Source: CAYWMY01 sp046352935 (GTDB lineage: Bacteria > Pseudomonadota > Gammaproteobacteria > Steroidobacterales > Steroidobacteraceae). Taken from it: a stretch of DNA of 64,000 nt. The stretch spans positions 3,592 to 67,591 of the forward strand of contig JAXMGR010000022.1 of assembly GCA_046352935.1 (NCBI GenBank), in the 5' to 3' direction. The position numbers were made by a program, and so were the translations under genes. Below are positions 43,302 through 51,894 of this stretch, piece after piece. The stretch's first letter is position 1, and each line of letters begins with the position of its first letter. Below the pieces are notes generated by a model. It had not been told where the DNA came from. It saw only the letters and a program-made list of their open reading frames with translations, and did not search any database.

Positions 43302-43734
43302 GATCGTCTCTCACTGATCCGCGATCGCGGGGAGGAAAAAAGGGCGGGCAGTCTAGCGGGGTGTGACAGCCGGGACAAGCCATCGTCATGGTTGCCGCTG
43401 CTCGTGACTCGATGGGCCCCCCGCTGGATTCTGCTCCGGGGGACGTGCGACTGACGGCTCCCGCACCCGTACCCGAGGTGAAATCAGCTTAAGTACCCGA
43501 AACGAAAGCTGGTTTTCTTCTTATCCACAAAACCTGTGGGTAACTCTGTGGACGATTGTCCGCCGCGGGACCCGATGCCGCGAAAACACCGATTTCCCGC
43601 GCTTTGCCTAAAAAATGAGCAGGGGTATTATTCCTTTATAAACAAAGGTCTATGCGATGTTACTTAAGACGGGAGAGTAAGAATACGCTCAAAGTCATCG
43701 TCCAGGGGGAATCGCCCGGCCCTGTGCAAAAGCT
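43302..43734. other. 433-bp AT-richer spacer with DnaA-box-like cluster
   Basis: No credible gene here. Part near rpmE (43302-43480) is GC-rich and should hold its promoter. The middle has three DnaA-box-like sites (see 43521-43555). The right part (about 43600-43670) is the most AT-rich stretch I noticed. It includes a promoter-like pair on the plus strand, TTGCCT at 43604-43609 and TATTAT at 43626-43631 (16-bp spacer), and a small inverted repeat CCTTT/AAAGG at 43633-43648. No plus-strand gene follows, so the pair may be chance, an sRNA promoter, or part of an unwinding element. Confidence 0.6.
43521..43555. other. Cluster of three DnaA-box-like 9-mers (oriC candidate)
   Basis: Box 1, TTATCCACA (43521-43529, plus), is a perfect consensus DnaA box. 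Box 2 on the minus strand (43535-43543) reads TTACCCACA, one mismatch. Box 3 on the minus strand (43547-43555) reads TCGTCCACA, two mismatches. Boxes 1 and 2 form an inverted pair separated by 5 bp. An AT-rich stretch lies about 50-110 bp to the right. This looks like origin or DnaA-regulated DNA; dnaA, dnaN and mnmG are not in the window. Confidence 0.5.
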
Positions 43735-44016
43735 TCAAGTGCCTGACTGGCCGGGCCGAACCTGGAAGTCCTCGCCGCTGATGGGATCGCGGGCGTGAAG
43801 AATTCTGTCCAGGCGGATCTCGGTCCGCTCGCCGTTTGCCCGGATCGCAACGAGGAATTCGCCGTCCGGGCAGGTCCGCATGTCCAGGGGCAGGATCATC
43901 TCGAGATGGCTCATGTCGGCAGCATCCCGCCAGTTCAGCAGCAGGCGTCGTCTGCGCAGGATCGCGATCTCGTACAGATCGTGGAGGTCGCAATCGACGA
44001 TGCGGTAGTCGCTCAT
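43735..44016 (-). CDS. Rof-like Rho-binding antiterminator family protein
   Basis: 93-aa cytosolic protein. The pattern MSDYRIVDCDLHDLYEIA, a middle basic strand (RRRRLLLNW), then GERTEIRLDRILHARDP resembles E. coli Rof/YaeO, which binds Rho and inhibits termination. The family is small and divergent, so a Rho role is inference. Its ATG overlaps the hemW stop as ATGA, which implies translational coupling with the heme chaperone HemW. No terminator was recognised downstream. Confidence 0.68.
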   Translation of the reverse strand: MSDYRIVDCDLHDLYEIAILRRRRLLLNWRDAADMSHLEMILPLDMRTCPDGEFLVAIRANGERTEIRLDRILHARDPISGEDFQVRPGQSGT

Positions 44017-45188
44017 CCTGTAAAGGCCGTCGAGGCAGGCGGCGACTGTTCCGGCAGGAACTCCGCCGTCAGTTCATTCAGGAAGTCGAACCCGCGCCTG
44101 GTCGCAGTCCAGCGGTCGTCCGTCCGCCGCAGGAGGCCGCGGGCCGTCAGGCGCGTCATGGTGTCCGCGACGATGGCGAAGTCCAGTCCCGTGCCCGCGA
44201 CGAAGTCGGACTCGAGGAAACCGGACCGCAGCCGCAGGGCATTCAGCATGAATTCGAATGCCAGGTCCTGCTCCGGGACAGTTCTCGTGACTGCGACGCT
44301 GCGCCCTTCCTCGATGGCTGTCAGGTAGGCCCTGGGGCTCTTCGTCCGCTCGGTCCGGATTGCGCCGCCCGCCTGCGTCAGCTTGCCGTGGGCGCCGGCG
44401 CCGATCCCGATGTAGTCGCCGAAGCGCCAGTAATTGAGGTTGTGACGGCACTGTCGGCCGGGTCTCGCGTATGCTGAAACCTCGTACTGCTCGTACCCGC
44501 CCGCGGCCAGGAGCCCGCCGCAGGCGTCCTGCATCTCGTAGGCATCGTCCTCGGCCGGCAGTGCTGGCGGGCGCGAGAAGAAGGCGGTTCCCGGCTCGAG
44601 CGTCAGCTGATACAGGGACAGGTGCGCGGGCCGCAGCTCGATGGCCCTGCTGACGTCCAGGATCGCCTCGGCGATCGTCTGGCGGGGAAGCGCATACATC
44701 ACGTCCAGGTTGAAGTTTTCGATGCCGGCGGCGACCAGTTCCTCGACCGCGCGCACCGTGTCTCGGGGCGAATGGATCCGGCCGAGAGAACGCAATGACT
44801 CCGCGCTGAAGCTCTGCGCGCCGAGCGACACCCGATTGACGCCGGCCGCCAGGTATTCCGCGAAACGGCCGCACTCGACGGTTCCCGGGTTCGCCTCCAG
44901 GGTGACCTCGGCGTCGGCCGCGACCCTCAGGCGACTCCTCGCGGCATCGAGGATCGAGGCGATGACCTCCGGCGGGAACAGGCTCGGCGTTCCGCCGCCG
45001 AAGAACACCGATGCGACGGTGCGATCAGCTGCCCGCGCAAGTTCCTCGTCGAGGTCCCGCACGAGGGCGGCGGCGTAGCGGACCGCCGGCAGCTCCATCG
45101 GGGCCGGATGGGAATTGAAGTCGCAGTACGGGCATTTCCGCACACACCACGGAATGTGGATGTACAAGCCGATGGGTGAGCCATCCAT
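44013..45188 (-). CDS. hemW: Radical SAM heme chaperone HemW
   Basis: 391-aa HemN-like protein. Radical SAM cysteines are Cys15, Cys19 and Cys22 (HIPWCVRKCPYCDFNSHP), followed by FFGGGTPSLFPP and RVSLGAQSF. It lacks the N-terminal extension and substrate features of the true oxygen-independent coproporphyrinogen oxidase HemN, so HemW, which inserts heme into respiratory proteins, is the better call. It is divergent from gltA and coupled to the Rof-like gene. Confidence 0.88.
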   Translation of the reverse strand: MDGSPIGLYIHIPWCVRKCPYCDFNSHPAPMELPAVRYAAALVRDLDEELARAADRTVASVFFGGGTPSLFPPEVIASILDAARSRLRVAADAEVTLEANPGTVECGRFAEYLAAGVNRVSLGAQSFSAESLRSLGRIHSPRDTVRAVEELVAAGIENFNLDVMYALPRQTIAEAILDVSRAIELRPAHLSLYQLTLEPGTAFFSRPPALPAEDDAYEMQDACGGLLAAGGYEQYEVSAYARPGRQCRHNLNYWRFGDYIGIGAGAHGKLTQAGGAIRTERTKSPRAYLTAIEEGRSVAVTRTVPEQDLAFEFMLNALRLRSGFLESDFVAGTGLDFAIVADTMTRLTARGLLRRTDDRWTATRRGFDFLNELTAEFLPEQSPPASTAFTG

Positions 45189-45319
45189 GAAGGCATCTTA
45201 CCGCCCTACCCGATCGTGCGGACCGACCGCGTGAGGTCCCGGCTTGATTCCAGCATTGCGCCGTGACAGTCTGCAAAGCGCTGAATAGCCGGCGCCAAAA
45301 CCTCGATCGAGACCAAACG

Positions 45320-46618
45320 ATGACAACGACCAAGTTCCAGCTCACGAATCTTGCTACGGGCAAGGCCACCGAATTCGACGCCATCAAGGGCACGATCGGT
45401 CCGGACGTACTGAACATATCCTCGATCAACAAGGACCATGGGGTCTGGACGTTCGATCCCGGATTCATGGCGACGGCGTCGACCGAGAGCCGGATCACTT
45501 ACATCGACGGTGACCAGGGCGTTCTGCTGTATCGCGGATACCCGATCGAGCAGCTGGCCGAGAAGAGTTCGTTTCTGGAGGTCGCCTATCTCCTGTTGAA
45601 CGGCGAACTGCCGACCGCAGCGCAGCTCCAGGAGTTCACGCAGTCCATCACGCGGCACACGATGCTGAACGAGACGCTGCTGAAGTTCTTCGACGGCTTC
45701 CACTACGACGCCCATCCGATGGCCATGGTTTCCGCGGTCGTCGCATCGATGGCGGCGTTCTATCACGACACGACGAACATATACGATGCGCGCCACCGCG
45801 AGATCTTCGCGCATCGCATCATCGCCAAGATCCCGACGATCGCCGCTGCGGCTTTCAAGCATTCCGTCGGCCAGCCCTTTGCCTATCCGCGGAACGATCT
45901 CGGCTACTGCGCCAACACCCTGCAGATGTTCTTCGGTGTGCCCTGCGAGAAGTACGAGGCCGATCCGCTCGCCGCGCAGGCGCTGGACCTGCTGTTCATA
46001 CTGCATGCCGATCATGAACAGAACGCCAGTACTTCGACGGTCCGGCTCGCCGGCAGCACCGGGTGCAATCCCTATGCGGCGATTTCCGCCGGTGTTTCTG
46101 CGCTCTGGGGGCCCGCGCACGGCGGTGCGAACGAGGAAGTGCTCGAGATGCTCGAGCAGATCGGGTCCGTGGCCAACATCCCGTCGTTCCTCGACAAGGT
46201 GAAGGACAAGAATTCTCACGTCAGGCTCATGGGCTTCGGCCATCGCGTCTACAAGAACTTCGACCCGCGGGCGAAGATCATCCGGGCGATGTGTCACCGC
46301 GTGCTCGGCAAGCTCGGGCGGGCCGATAATCCGCTGTTCGAGCTGGCACTCCGCCTCGAGGAGATTGCGCTGCGCGACGAGTACTTCGTCGCACGCAAGC
46401 TCTACCCGAACGTCGATTTCTATTCGGGGATCATCTACAGCGCCCTCGGCATCCCGAGGTCCATGTTCACGGTGATGTTCGCGATTGCGCGGACCGCAGG
46501 ATGGGTGTCCCACTGGCAGGAGATGATCGCCGATCCGGCGATGAAGATCAGTCGCCCGCGTCAGCTCTACCGCGGGCCGGTGAAGCGGGACTACGTTCCG
46601 TTGTCCAGCCGCAGCTGA
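45320..46618 (+). CDS. gltA: Citrate synthase
   Basis: 432-aa type II hexameric citrate synthase that condenses oxaloacetate and acetyl-CoA. Marks are YRGYPIEQLAEKSSFLEV, LHADHEQNASTSTVRLAGS, the catalytic-loop region WGPAHGGANEEVLEML, GFGHRVYKNFDPRAK (catalytic His), and FYSGIIYSALGIP. I chose the ATG at 45320; the longer frame adds unrelated residues. The 3' end overlaps the convergent hypothetical gene by 28 nt. Confidence 0.96.
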   Translation: MTTTKFQLTNLATGKATEFDAIKGTIGPDVLNISSINKDHGVWTFDPGFMATASTESRITYIDGDQGVLLYRGYPIEQLAEKSSFLEVAYLLLNGELPTAAQLQEFTQSITRHTMLNETLLKFFDGFHYDAHPMAMVSAVVASMAAFYHDTTNIYDARHREIFAHRIIAKIPTIAAAAFKHSVGQPFAYPRNDLGYCANTLQMFFGVPCEKYEADPLAAQALDLLFILHADHEQNASTSTVRLAGSTGCNPYAAISAGVSALWGPAHGGANEEVLEMLEQIGSVANIPSFLDKVKDKNSHVRLMGFGHRVYKNFDPRAKIIRAMCHRVLGKLGRADNPLFELALRLEEIALRDEYFVARKLYPNVDFYSGIIYSALGIPRSMFTVMFAIARTAGWVSHWQEMIADPAMKISRPRQLYRGPVKRDYVPLSSRS

Positions 46619-47232
46619 TCAGGCGGCTGTCCCACGAGCGCCTCGACCTCCGACGCGGTCGCACGCCGCATGGGGCGGCCGTCGACGGGGCTGATGGGGG
46701 CTTGTCTGAGCCCGATTTCGGGGAACACCGTCGCTTCCATGTCGTGACCGGCGAGCGTCAGACGGATCACGGGATAGGGTTCTGTCTCTTCGCGTTGCGG
46801 TCGGGACCGGAGTCGGCGTTCGCCGACTCTGTGGGTGAGCCCGGCGTCCATGAGCGTCAGTACAACGGCTTCGACATCGTCGGAAAACAGGTGCAGTTCG
46901 ACCTCGGAATGCGGGGTGGCGGTTCCGGACAGTGCCGGGCCGGCCAGCCGGGGCTCGAAGCGAGCGAACAGCTTCATCGCCACGAGTGCTGCCCGGCGAA
47001 GATCGGTGAGATGCAGGGCGTGTCGGTCGCGTCCGAACAGCCTCTGCCTTTCGGCCAGCGCGGACTCGATCTCGGTGTTGCGGGGAAGCACGGATTGTTC
47101 CGTGACACCGAAATGTTCTGCAGCCTTCCGCTTCGCAAGTCCGAAGTCGGTGAGTCCGTGCTCGATCATCAGACGGGCGGCTTCCTCGGCGACCGCCCGG
47201 CGCAGCAGGTCGCCTCGCGGAGAGCGCTTCAC
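46591..47232 (-). CDS. Conserved hypothetical protein, NTase-like
   Basis: 213-aa soluble protein starting from a GTG at 47232. I do not recognise the family with certainty. Residues 1-90 are helical and rich in Arg and Glu (RRAVAEEAARLMIEHGL, KRKAAEHFGV). The middle (about 93-140) alternates strands and helices (GTATPHSEVELHLFSDDVEAVVLTLMDAG) in a manner that recalls nucleotidyltransferase-fold proteins, but without an evident G-S active site. The 3' end overlaps gltA convergently by 28 nt, and PBP1A lies upstream 60 nt away. Confidence 0.6.
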   Translation of the reverse strand: MKRSPRGDLLRRAVAEEAARLMIEHGLTDFGLAKRKAAEHFGVTEQSVLPRNTEIESALAERQRLFGRDRHALHLTDLRRAALVAMKLFARFEPRLAGPALSGTATPHSEVELHLFSDDVEAVVLTLMDAGLTHRVGERRLRSRPQREETEPYPVIRLTLAGHDMEATVFPEIGLRQAPISPVDGRPMRRATASEVEALVGQPPDQLRLDNGT

Positions 47233-47292
47233 CGGGACTTCTGCCGGTTCGGTGTCGATCGGTCCGGATCGGACGGGTCGCCCTGGAACGCT

Positions 47293-49785
47293 TCAGAACA
47301 GGGATTCGTCATCGCGCTGGCCGGTGTCATCGCCTTCTGCGCTCGTCCCGCCGGCACCACCCGGCAACCGGTCGCTCAGAAAATACTCGAATACGGCGTC
47401 GGGATCGTCTGCTGCCGCCAGTCGGCCCGAGCCCGGCTGGATCCTCGCGGTCACCACGCCTTCCGGCATGGGGAGTCGGTGCTCGGCATGTCCTGACAGC
47501 GCTTCCCTCATGAACTGGATCCACATGGGCAGGGCCGTACGGCTGCCCTCCTCGTTGTCACCGAGCGACCGCTCCTGGTCGAAGCCGACCCAGACCGTCG
47601 CGACGATGTCGGTATTGAAGCCCGAGAACCAGGCGTCGCGACGATCGTTGGTGGTCCCCGTCTTGCCAGCGAGATCGTCGCGCTTGAGAGCCAGAGCCCG
47701 ACGTGCCGTGCCGCGGCGGATCACGTCACGCATCATGTCGGTCATGATGAAGGCGTTGGCGGGCGAGATCACCGCCGGCGCCCGATGACCCGGGTCGACC
47801 AAGGGCATGCTTCCGGCGACTTCCTCCATTCCCAGTACGGACTTGTCTCCCGCTCCCGCCGCGATCAGCGAGGGAGACTGGGCGGTACCGCTCAGTTCGC
47901 CGGCGCGGCCCGCCGCGGTCTGCGCGCCAGTGCATTCCCGGCAGACGAGCTTCGCCTCGGCACGCATGACGACTTCGCCCCGGGCGTTTTCGACACGATC
48001 GATCAGATACGGCTCGACCCGATAGCCGCCATTTGCGAATACGGCGTAACCGGTTGCGACCTCCAGCGGCGAGAGCTGCGCAGTGCCGAGTGCTGCGGTC
48101 AGGTCGCGCGGAAGGTGTTTCGGCGGGAAGCCGAATCGCTGGACGTAGTCGAGCGTGTAAGCCACGCCCAGACTGCGCATCACGCGGATGGATACGAGGT
48201 TGCGTGACCGGACGAGCGCCTCTCTGAGGCGTGTCGGGCCATAAAAGCGCCCCTCGTTGTTTTCCGGTCGCCAGTCCCCGGCCTCGCCGGAGTCAAAGAC
48301 GACCGGAGCGTCGAGAATGATCGACGCGGGGGTGAAGCCACGTTCGAGCGCTGCGGAGTAGATGAATGGTTTGAACGCGGATCCCGGCTGACGCCGAGCC
48401 TGGGTGACGCGGTTGAAACTGGCTGCGTAATAATCAAAGCCCCCGGACAGAGCGAGGATCGCACCGTCATTCGGGTCGAGCGCCACGATTGCGCCCTGAG
48501 CCGCCGGTAGCTGGGCCAGCAGCGCGGTGCCGGGACCGGTGGGCAGTATGCGGACGACGTCGCCGCGTGAGACGACGTCGGCGGGCTTCTTCGGCGACGG
48601 GCCGGTTGTTCCCGTCGCATCGGATCGACGGGCCCACTTCATCGCGTCCCAGGCGACCGAGAAACTGCCATGGCTGCGCGTGACCACCCTCGCGGACTGC
48701 GCGTCAACGCGTATCACGACCCCTGGCAGCAGACCGCCGACCACGGGGAACCGGGACAGCGCCTCCTCAACGGTGGCGGCTTCGGCGTCTGCGAGCGCCG
48801 GTGCCCTCGTCACCGGGCCGCGATAGCCGTGCCGTCGGTCGTACTCCAGGACCGCGCTGCGCAAAGCAACGTCGGCGGCCCGTTGCATCTGAGACTCGAC
48901 CGTGGTGACTACGCGGATGCCGTCGGAGTAGAGCTTCTGGCCATAGTCCTTCGCCAGCGCCAGGCGAACCAGTTCGGCGACGTACGGTGCGTCGACCTCG
49001 ACGTGCGGGCCGAACAGCTCGCTGGAGACCGGCTCGCGCAGCGCGCGCTGGTAGGTCGCGTCGTCGATGTACTCCAGCTCCAGCATACGCCGCAGGACGT
49101 ATGCGCGACGCTGCGCGGCAGCGCTCGGGCTGGAAACCGGGTTGAAACGGGACGGTGCTTGAAGAATTCCTGCGAGCAGAGCGGCCTCCGGTACGGTCAG
49201 GTCGCCGATGCGCTTCCCGAAGTAGGTCTCGGCCGCCGCCGCGAAACCGTAAGCACGCTGTCCCAGGAACTGGGTATTGATGAACAACGTCAGGATCTCT
49301 TCCTTGCTGAGCTGCGTTTCCAGCTGCAGCGACAGGAAGATTTCCCTCAGTTTTCTTCGTAACTTGCGTTCACGTGTGATCAGCGTCGTCCTGACGAGCT
49401 GCTGGGTCAGGGTGCTTCCACCCTGGCTCGCGTCCAGCGTGGTCGCGTACACCATCAGTGCCCGGAGCATGCCTTGCCAGTCGATGCCCGGGTGATCGAA
49501 GAAGCGGTCATCCTCGGCGGCCAGCACTGCGTGGACGACAACGGGAGGGATCTCGTCGAACCGGACCGGTACCCGTCGCTGTTCCCCGATCTGGCCGAGC
49601 AAGTGGCCGTCGCGGCTGTATACACGCAGTGGCACCTGCAGCTGCAGGTTCTTCAGGGAATCGACCTCGGGCAGGGTCGGCTTCAGGAAATAGTAGACGG
49701 AGAGCGCCGCCAGACAGAACGCGCCAACGGCAGCGACAGCGATGTTGCAGGCCCAGAAGAGGCGCTGGCGGGTTCGTCGATTCAC
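47293..49785 (-). CDS. mrcA: Class A penicillin-binding protein 1A
   Basis: 830-aa bifunctional peptidoglycan synthase. One N-terminal membrane helix (about 9-35) is followed by a GT51 transglycosylase domain with AAEDDRFFDHPGID, GGSTLTQQLVR and REIFLSLQLE. The transpeptidase domain has the SxxK motif in PGSAFKPFIYS, the SxN motif in SRNLVSIRV, and KTG in LAGKTGTTNDR. I chose the GTG at 49785 because it gives a normal-length PBP1A; the frame stays open to 50106 with no family residues. It is divergent from pilM, a standard gammaproteobacterial arrangement. Confidence 0.93.
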   Translation of the reverse strand: MNRRTRQRLFWACNIAVAAVGAFCLAALSVYYFLKPTLPEVDSLKNLQLQVPLRVYSRDGHLLGQIGEQRRVPVRFDEIPPVVVHAVLAAEDDRFFDHPGIDWQGMLRALMVYATTLDASQGGSTLTQQLVRTTLITRERKLRRKLREIFLSLQLETQLSKEEILTLFINTQFLGQRAYGFAAAAETYFGKRIGDLTVPEAALLAGILQAPSRFNPVSSPSAAAQRRAYVLRRMLELEYIDDATYQRALREPVSSELFGPHVEVDAPYVAELVRLALAKDYGQKLYSDGIRVVTTVESQMQRAADVALRSAVLEYDRRHGYRGPVTRAPALADAEAATVEEALSRFPVVGGLLPGVVIRVDAQSARVVTRSHGSFSVAWDAMKWARRSDATGTTGPSPKKPADVVSRGDVVRILPTGPGTALLAQLPAAQGAIVALDPNDGAILALSGGFDYYAASFNRVTQARRQPGSAFKPFIYSAALERGFTPASIILDAPVVFDSGEAGDWRPENNEGRFYGPTRLREALVRSRNLVSIRVMRSLGVAYTLDYVQRFGFPPKHLPRDLTAALGTAQLSPLEVATGYAVFANGGYRVEPYLIDRVENARGEVVMRAEAKLVCRECTGAQTAAGRAGELSGTAQSPSLIAAGAGDKSVLGMEEVAGSMPLVDPGHRAPAVISPANAFIMTDMMRDVIRRGTARRALALKRDDLAGKTGTTNDRRDAWFSGFNTDIVATVWVGFDQERSLGDNEEGSRTALPMWIQFMREALSGHAEHRLPMPEGVVTARIQPGSGRLAAADDPDAVFEYFLSDRLPGGAGGTSAEGDDTGQRDDESLF

Positions 49786-50201
49786 TGGTCCAGGGGATTC
49801 TAAGGTTGCCGGGCCTCCCAGCGATTGCGCATAGTAGCTGCGACCGGCGGCGAGCGCATTCACCGGGGTGTCGCCAGCCGACCGGCTGCTACGGGCGGAG
49901 CGTGCGACAACGTTCCAGTCCGTGACGGCGTCGGCAGTGCTGCATGGCTGCCCGATGCAGCATGCGTGGCGACGAATCTGATGGTGAGGCGTCGGGGAGA
50001 CGGGGGTACGCGGGTTCGGTGCGCTGCGCGAGACAGGGGTGTGCCGCCAGAAGGCCCACCGGCTGGTTCCTGAATCTCTGCAAGGACCATCGGAAGGCAG
50101 ATTCAATTTAACACCTGCTTCCTATATAGTTTGCTGGCAAAAGTTGATCCGGATCAGCGTGTAGGCGACGCAAGTTCCTGTTCTGAGAAGGAAATTATTC
50201 T
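49786..50201. other. 416-bp divergent spacer between PBP1A and pilM
   Basis: Contains an open extension of the PBP1A frame up to 50106, which I judge non-coding because the residues look unrelated to the family. The part near pilM is AT-richer and carries a candidate promoter (50102-50130). I see no other gene, repeat or RNA here. Confidence 0.5.
50102..50130 (+). promoter_or_regulatory. Candidate sigma-70 promoter of pilM operon
   Basis: TTCAAT (50102-50107) and TATAGT (50125-50130) are separated by 17 bp. The -10 is a 5/6 match, while the -35 matches 3/6. It lies about 70 bp before the pilM start, which has AAGGA 9 nt upstream. Confidence 0.5.
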
Positions 50202-51296
50202 GTGTTGAACCTGCCGAAGATCTCGCTGGGATCACGCAATCGGTTGCTCATCGGCCTTGACATCACGACGTCGTCGATCAAGCTCATCGAGCTCAGCAAG
50301 AGCGGTGATCAGTACCGCGTCGAGTCGTACGCGGCGGAGCCCACTCCCCACGGGTCCGTGAACGAGAAAGCCATCGTCGATGCAAACATGGTTGGCGACG
50401 CCATCCGTCGTGCGACCCGTCGCGCCGGTGTTCGAGGCAAGGATTGCGCGGTGGCGATCAGCGGTGATGCCGCGATCACCAAGGTCATTCAGATGCCGCG
50501 TTCCCTGAGCGACTCCGACCTCGAGCAGCAGGTCGAGATGCAGGCGGACCAGTACATCCCGTTTCCGATGGAGGAGGTCAGCTACGACTTCGAGGTGATC
50601 GGTGCCTCAGAGAAGGACCCGGACATGCTCGATGTCCTGCTGGTTGCAACGCGCTCCGAGAACGTCGAGCAGCGCCTGGCAGCGGTCGTCGCGGCCGGCC
50701 TCGAGGCCCGGGTCGTCGACGTCGAGGCGTTTGCGCTCGAGAACGCCTGCCGTCTGATGACCCACCAGATGCCGGAAGGCGGGATCAATCGTCACATCGC
50801 CGTGGTCGATTTCGGCGCGAGCACGACGACTTTCAGCGTTCTCAGGGACCTCAAGGTTGCCTATACCCGCGACTTCAATTTCGGCGGGCAGCAACTGACC
50901 GAGGAAATCATGCGGACTTACGGGCTGTCCATGGAAGAGGCCGGCCGTGCGAAGAAGGAGGGCGGTTTGCCCTCCAACTACCAGCCCGAAGTGCTGGATC
51001 CGTTCATCGACGACATGACACAGCAGGTCAGTCGCTCGCTCCAGTTCTACCTCGCTCTCGGCAGTGGCCGGGAACAGCCCGAGAAGATCCTCGTGTGCGG
51101 GGGCTGCGCGAACATCCCGGGTGTCGCCGAGATGATCGCGAGCCGCGTGGGCATACCGGCCGAGCGGGGTGATCCGCTCGGACAGATGAAGATCTCCTCG
51201 CGTGCCCGTGCCCTCGGAGTCCACCGGGATGCGACTGCGCTGTTGACCGCCTGTGGCCTGGCACTTCGGAGCTTTGACGAACATGCCAAGTATTAA
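50202..51296 (+). CDS. pilM: Type IV pilus assembly protein PilM
   Basis: 364-aa cytoplasmic actin-like ATPase of the pilus alignment complex. The FtsA/PilM marks are GLDITTSSIKLIEL, PFPMEEVSYDF, AVVDFGASTTTFSV and VCGGCANIPG. It binds the PilN N-terminus. The GTG at 50202 has AAGGA upstream. The pilM-N-O-P-Q genes are tightly packed: pilN starts inside pilM by 14 nt. Confidence 0.96.
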   Translation: MLNLPKISLGSRNRLLIGLDITTSSIKLIELSKSGDQYRVESYAAEPTPHGSVNEKAIVDANMVGDAIRRATRRAGVRGKDCAVAISGDAAITKVIQMPRSLSDSDLEQQVEMQADQYIPFPMEEVSYDFEVIGASEKDPDMLDVLLVATRSENVEQRLAAVVAAGLEARVVDVEAFALENACRLMTHQMPEGGINRHIAVVDFGASTTTFSVLRDLKVAYTRDFNFGGQQLTEEIMRTYGLSMEEAGRAKKEGGLPSNYQPEVLDPFIDDMTQQVSRSLQFYLALGSGREQPEKILVCGGCANIPGVAEMIASRVGIPAERGDPLGQMKISSRARALGVHRDATALLTACGLALRSFDEHAKY

Positions 51297-51894
51297 CCTG
51301 CTGCCCTGGCGTCAGGAGCTACGCAAGCGCAGGCAACGGGAGTTCGCGATCGGCGCTGTCGCGGCGCTCGCCCTCGCGCTGATCATCGCGCTGCTGGGGC
51401 GTTTCACCGTGGATTCGATGATCAGCGCCCAGCAGCGCAAGAACGATCTGCTGGGTACCGAGATCAAGGCGCTCGACCGGCAGATCGAAGAGATCCAGAC
51501 GCTCGAGGAACAGAAGCGGCAGATGCTCGCGCGCATGGAGATCATCGAGCGACTGCAGCGCAGCCGCCCCGAGGTGGTCCACCTGTTCGATCAGATCGCG
51601 CGGTGCCTGCCGGAAGGCGTCTACCTGAATTCGGTGAAGCAGGCGGGACGCAAGCTGGAAATCACGGGCGTGGCCCAGTCGAGCACGCGCGTGTCCTCGC
51701 TGATGAGGAACATAGACGCCTCGGACACGCTGTCGACGCCGGAGCTCAAGATCATTCAGACTCGTCGGGACAACGCTCCGGGGGCGGAGTTCACGCTTCT
51801 CGCACAGCTTCGTACCCGCGAGTCCGGGGACGCCCCGGCAGACGCTGCCACGTCCAAGTCGGCGTCTCGATCGACGGGGGAGGCCAGCCGATGA
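51283..51894 (+). CDS. pilN: Type IV pilus assembly protein PilN
   Basis: 203-aa bitopic inner-membrane protein. The N-terminal MPSINLLPWRQE motif, which PilM binds, is followed by one helix (about 22-44), then a coiled coil (about 50-100) and a ferredoxin-like periplasmic domain (LEITGVAQSSTRVSSLMRNI). A low-complexity Ala/Ser tail ends the protein. Overlaps pilM by 14 nt and pilO by 4 nt (ATGA). Confidence 0.95.
   Translation: MPSINLLPWRQELRKRRQREFAIGAVAALALALIIALLGRFTVDSMISAQQRKNDLLGTEIKALDRQIEEIQTLEEQKRQMLARMEIIERLQRSRPEVVHLFDQIARCLPEGVYLNSVKQAGRKLEITGVAQSSTRVSSLMRNIDASDTLSTPELKIIQTRRDNAPGAEFTLLAQLRTRESGDAPADAATSKSASRSTGEASR

Noticed and set aside
45244..45272. sigma-70 promoter for gltA
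   Set aside because: TTGATT is a fair -35 but the element 17 bp on (CAGTCT) is a poor -10, so I do not call it.
49786..50106. 107-residue N-terminal extension of PBP1A
   Set aside because: Composition and sequence do not resemble PBP1A; the GTG at 49785 gives a normal protein.
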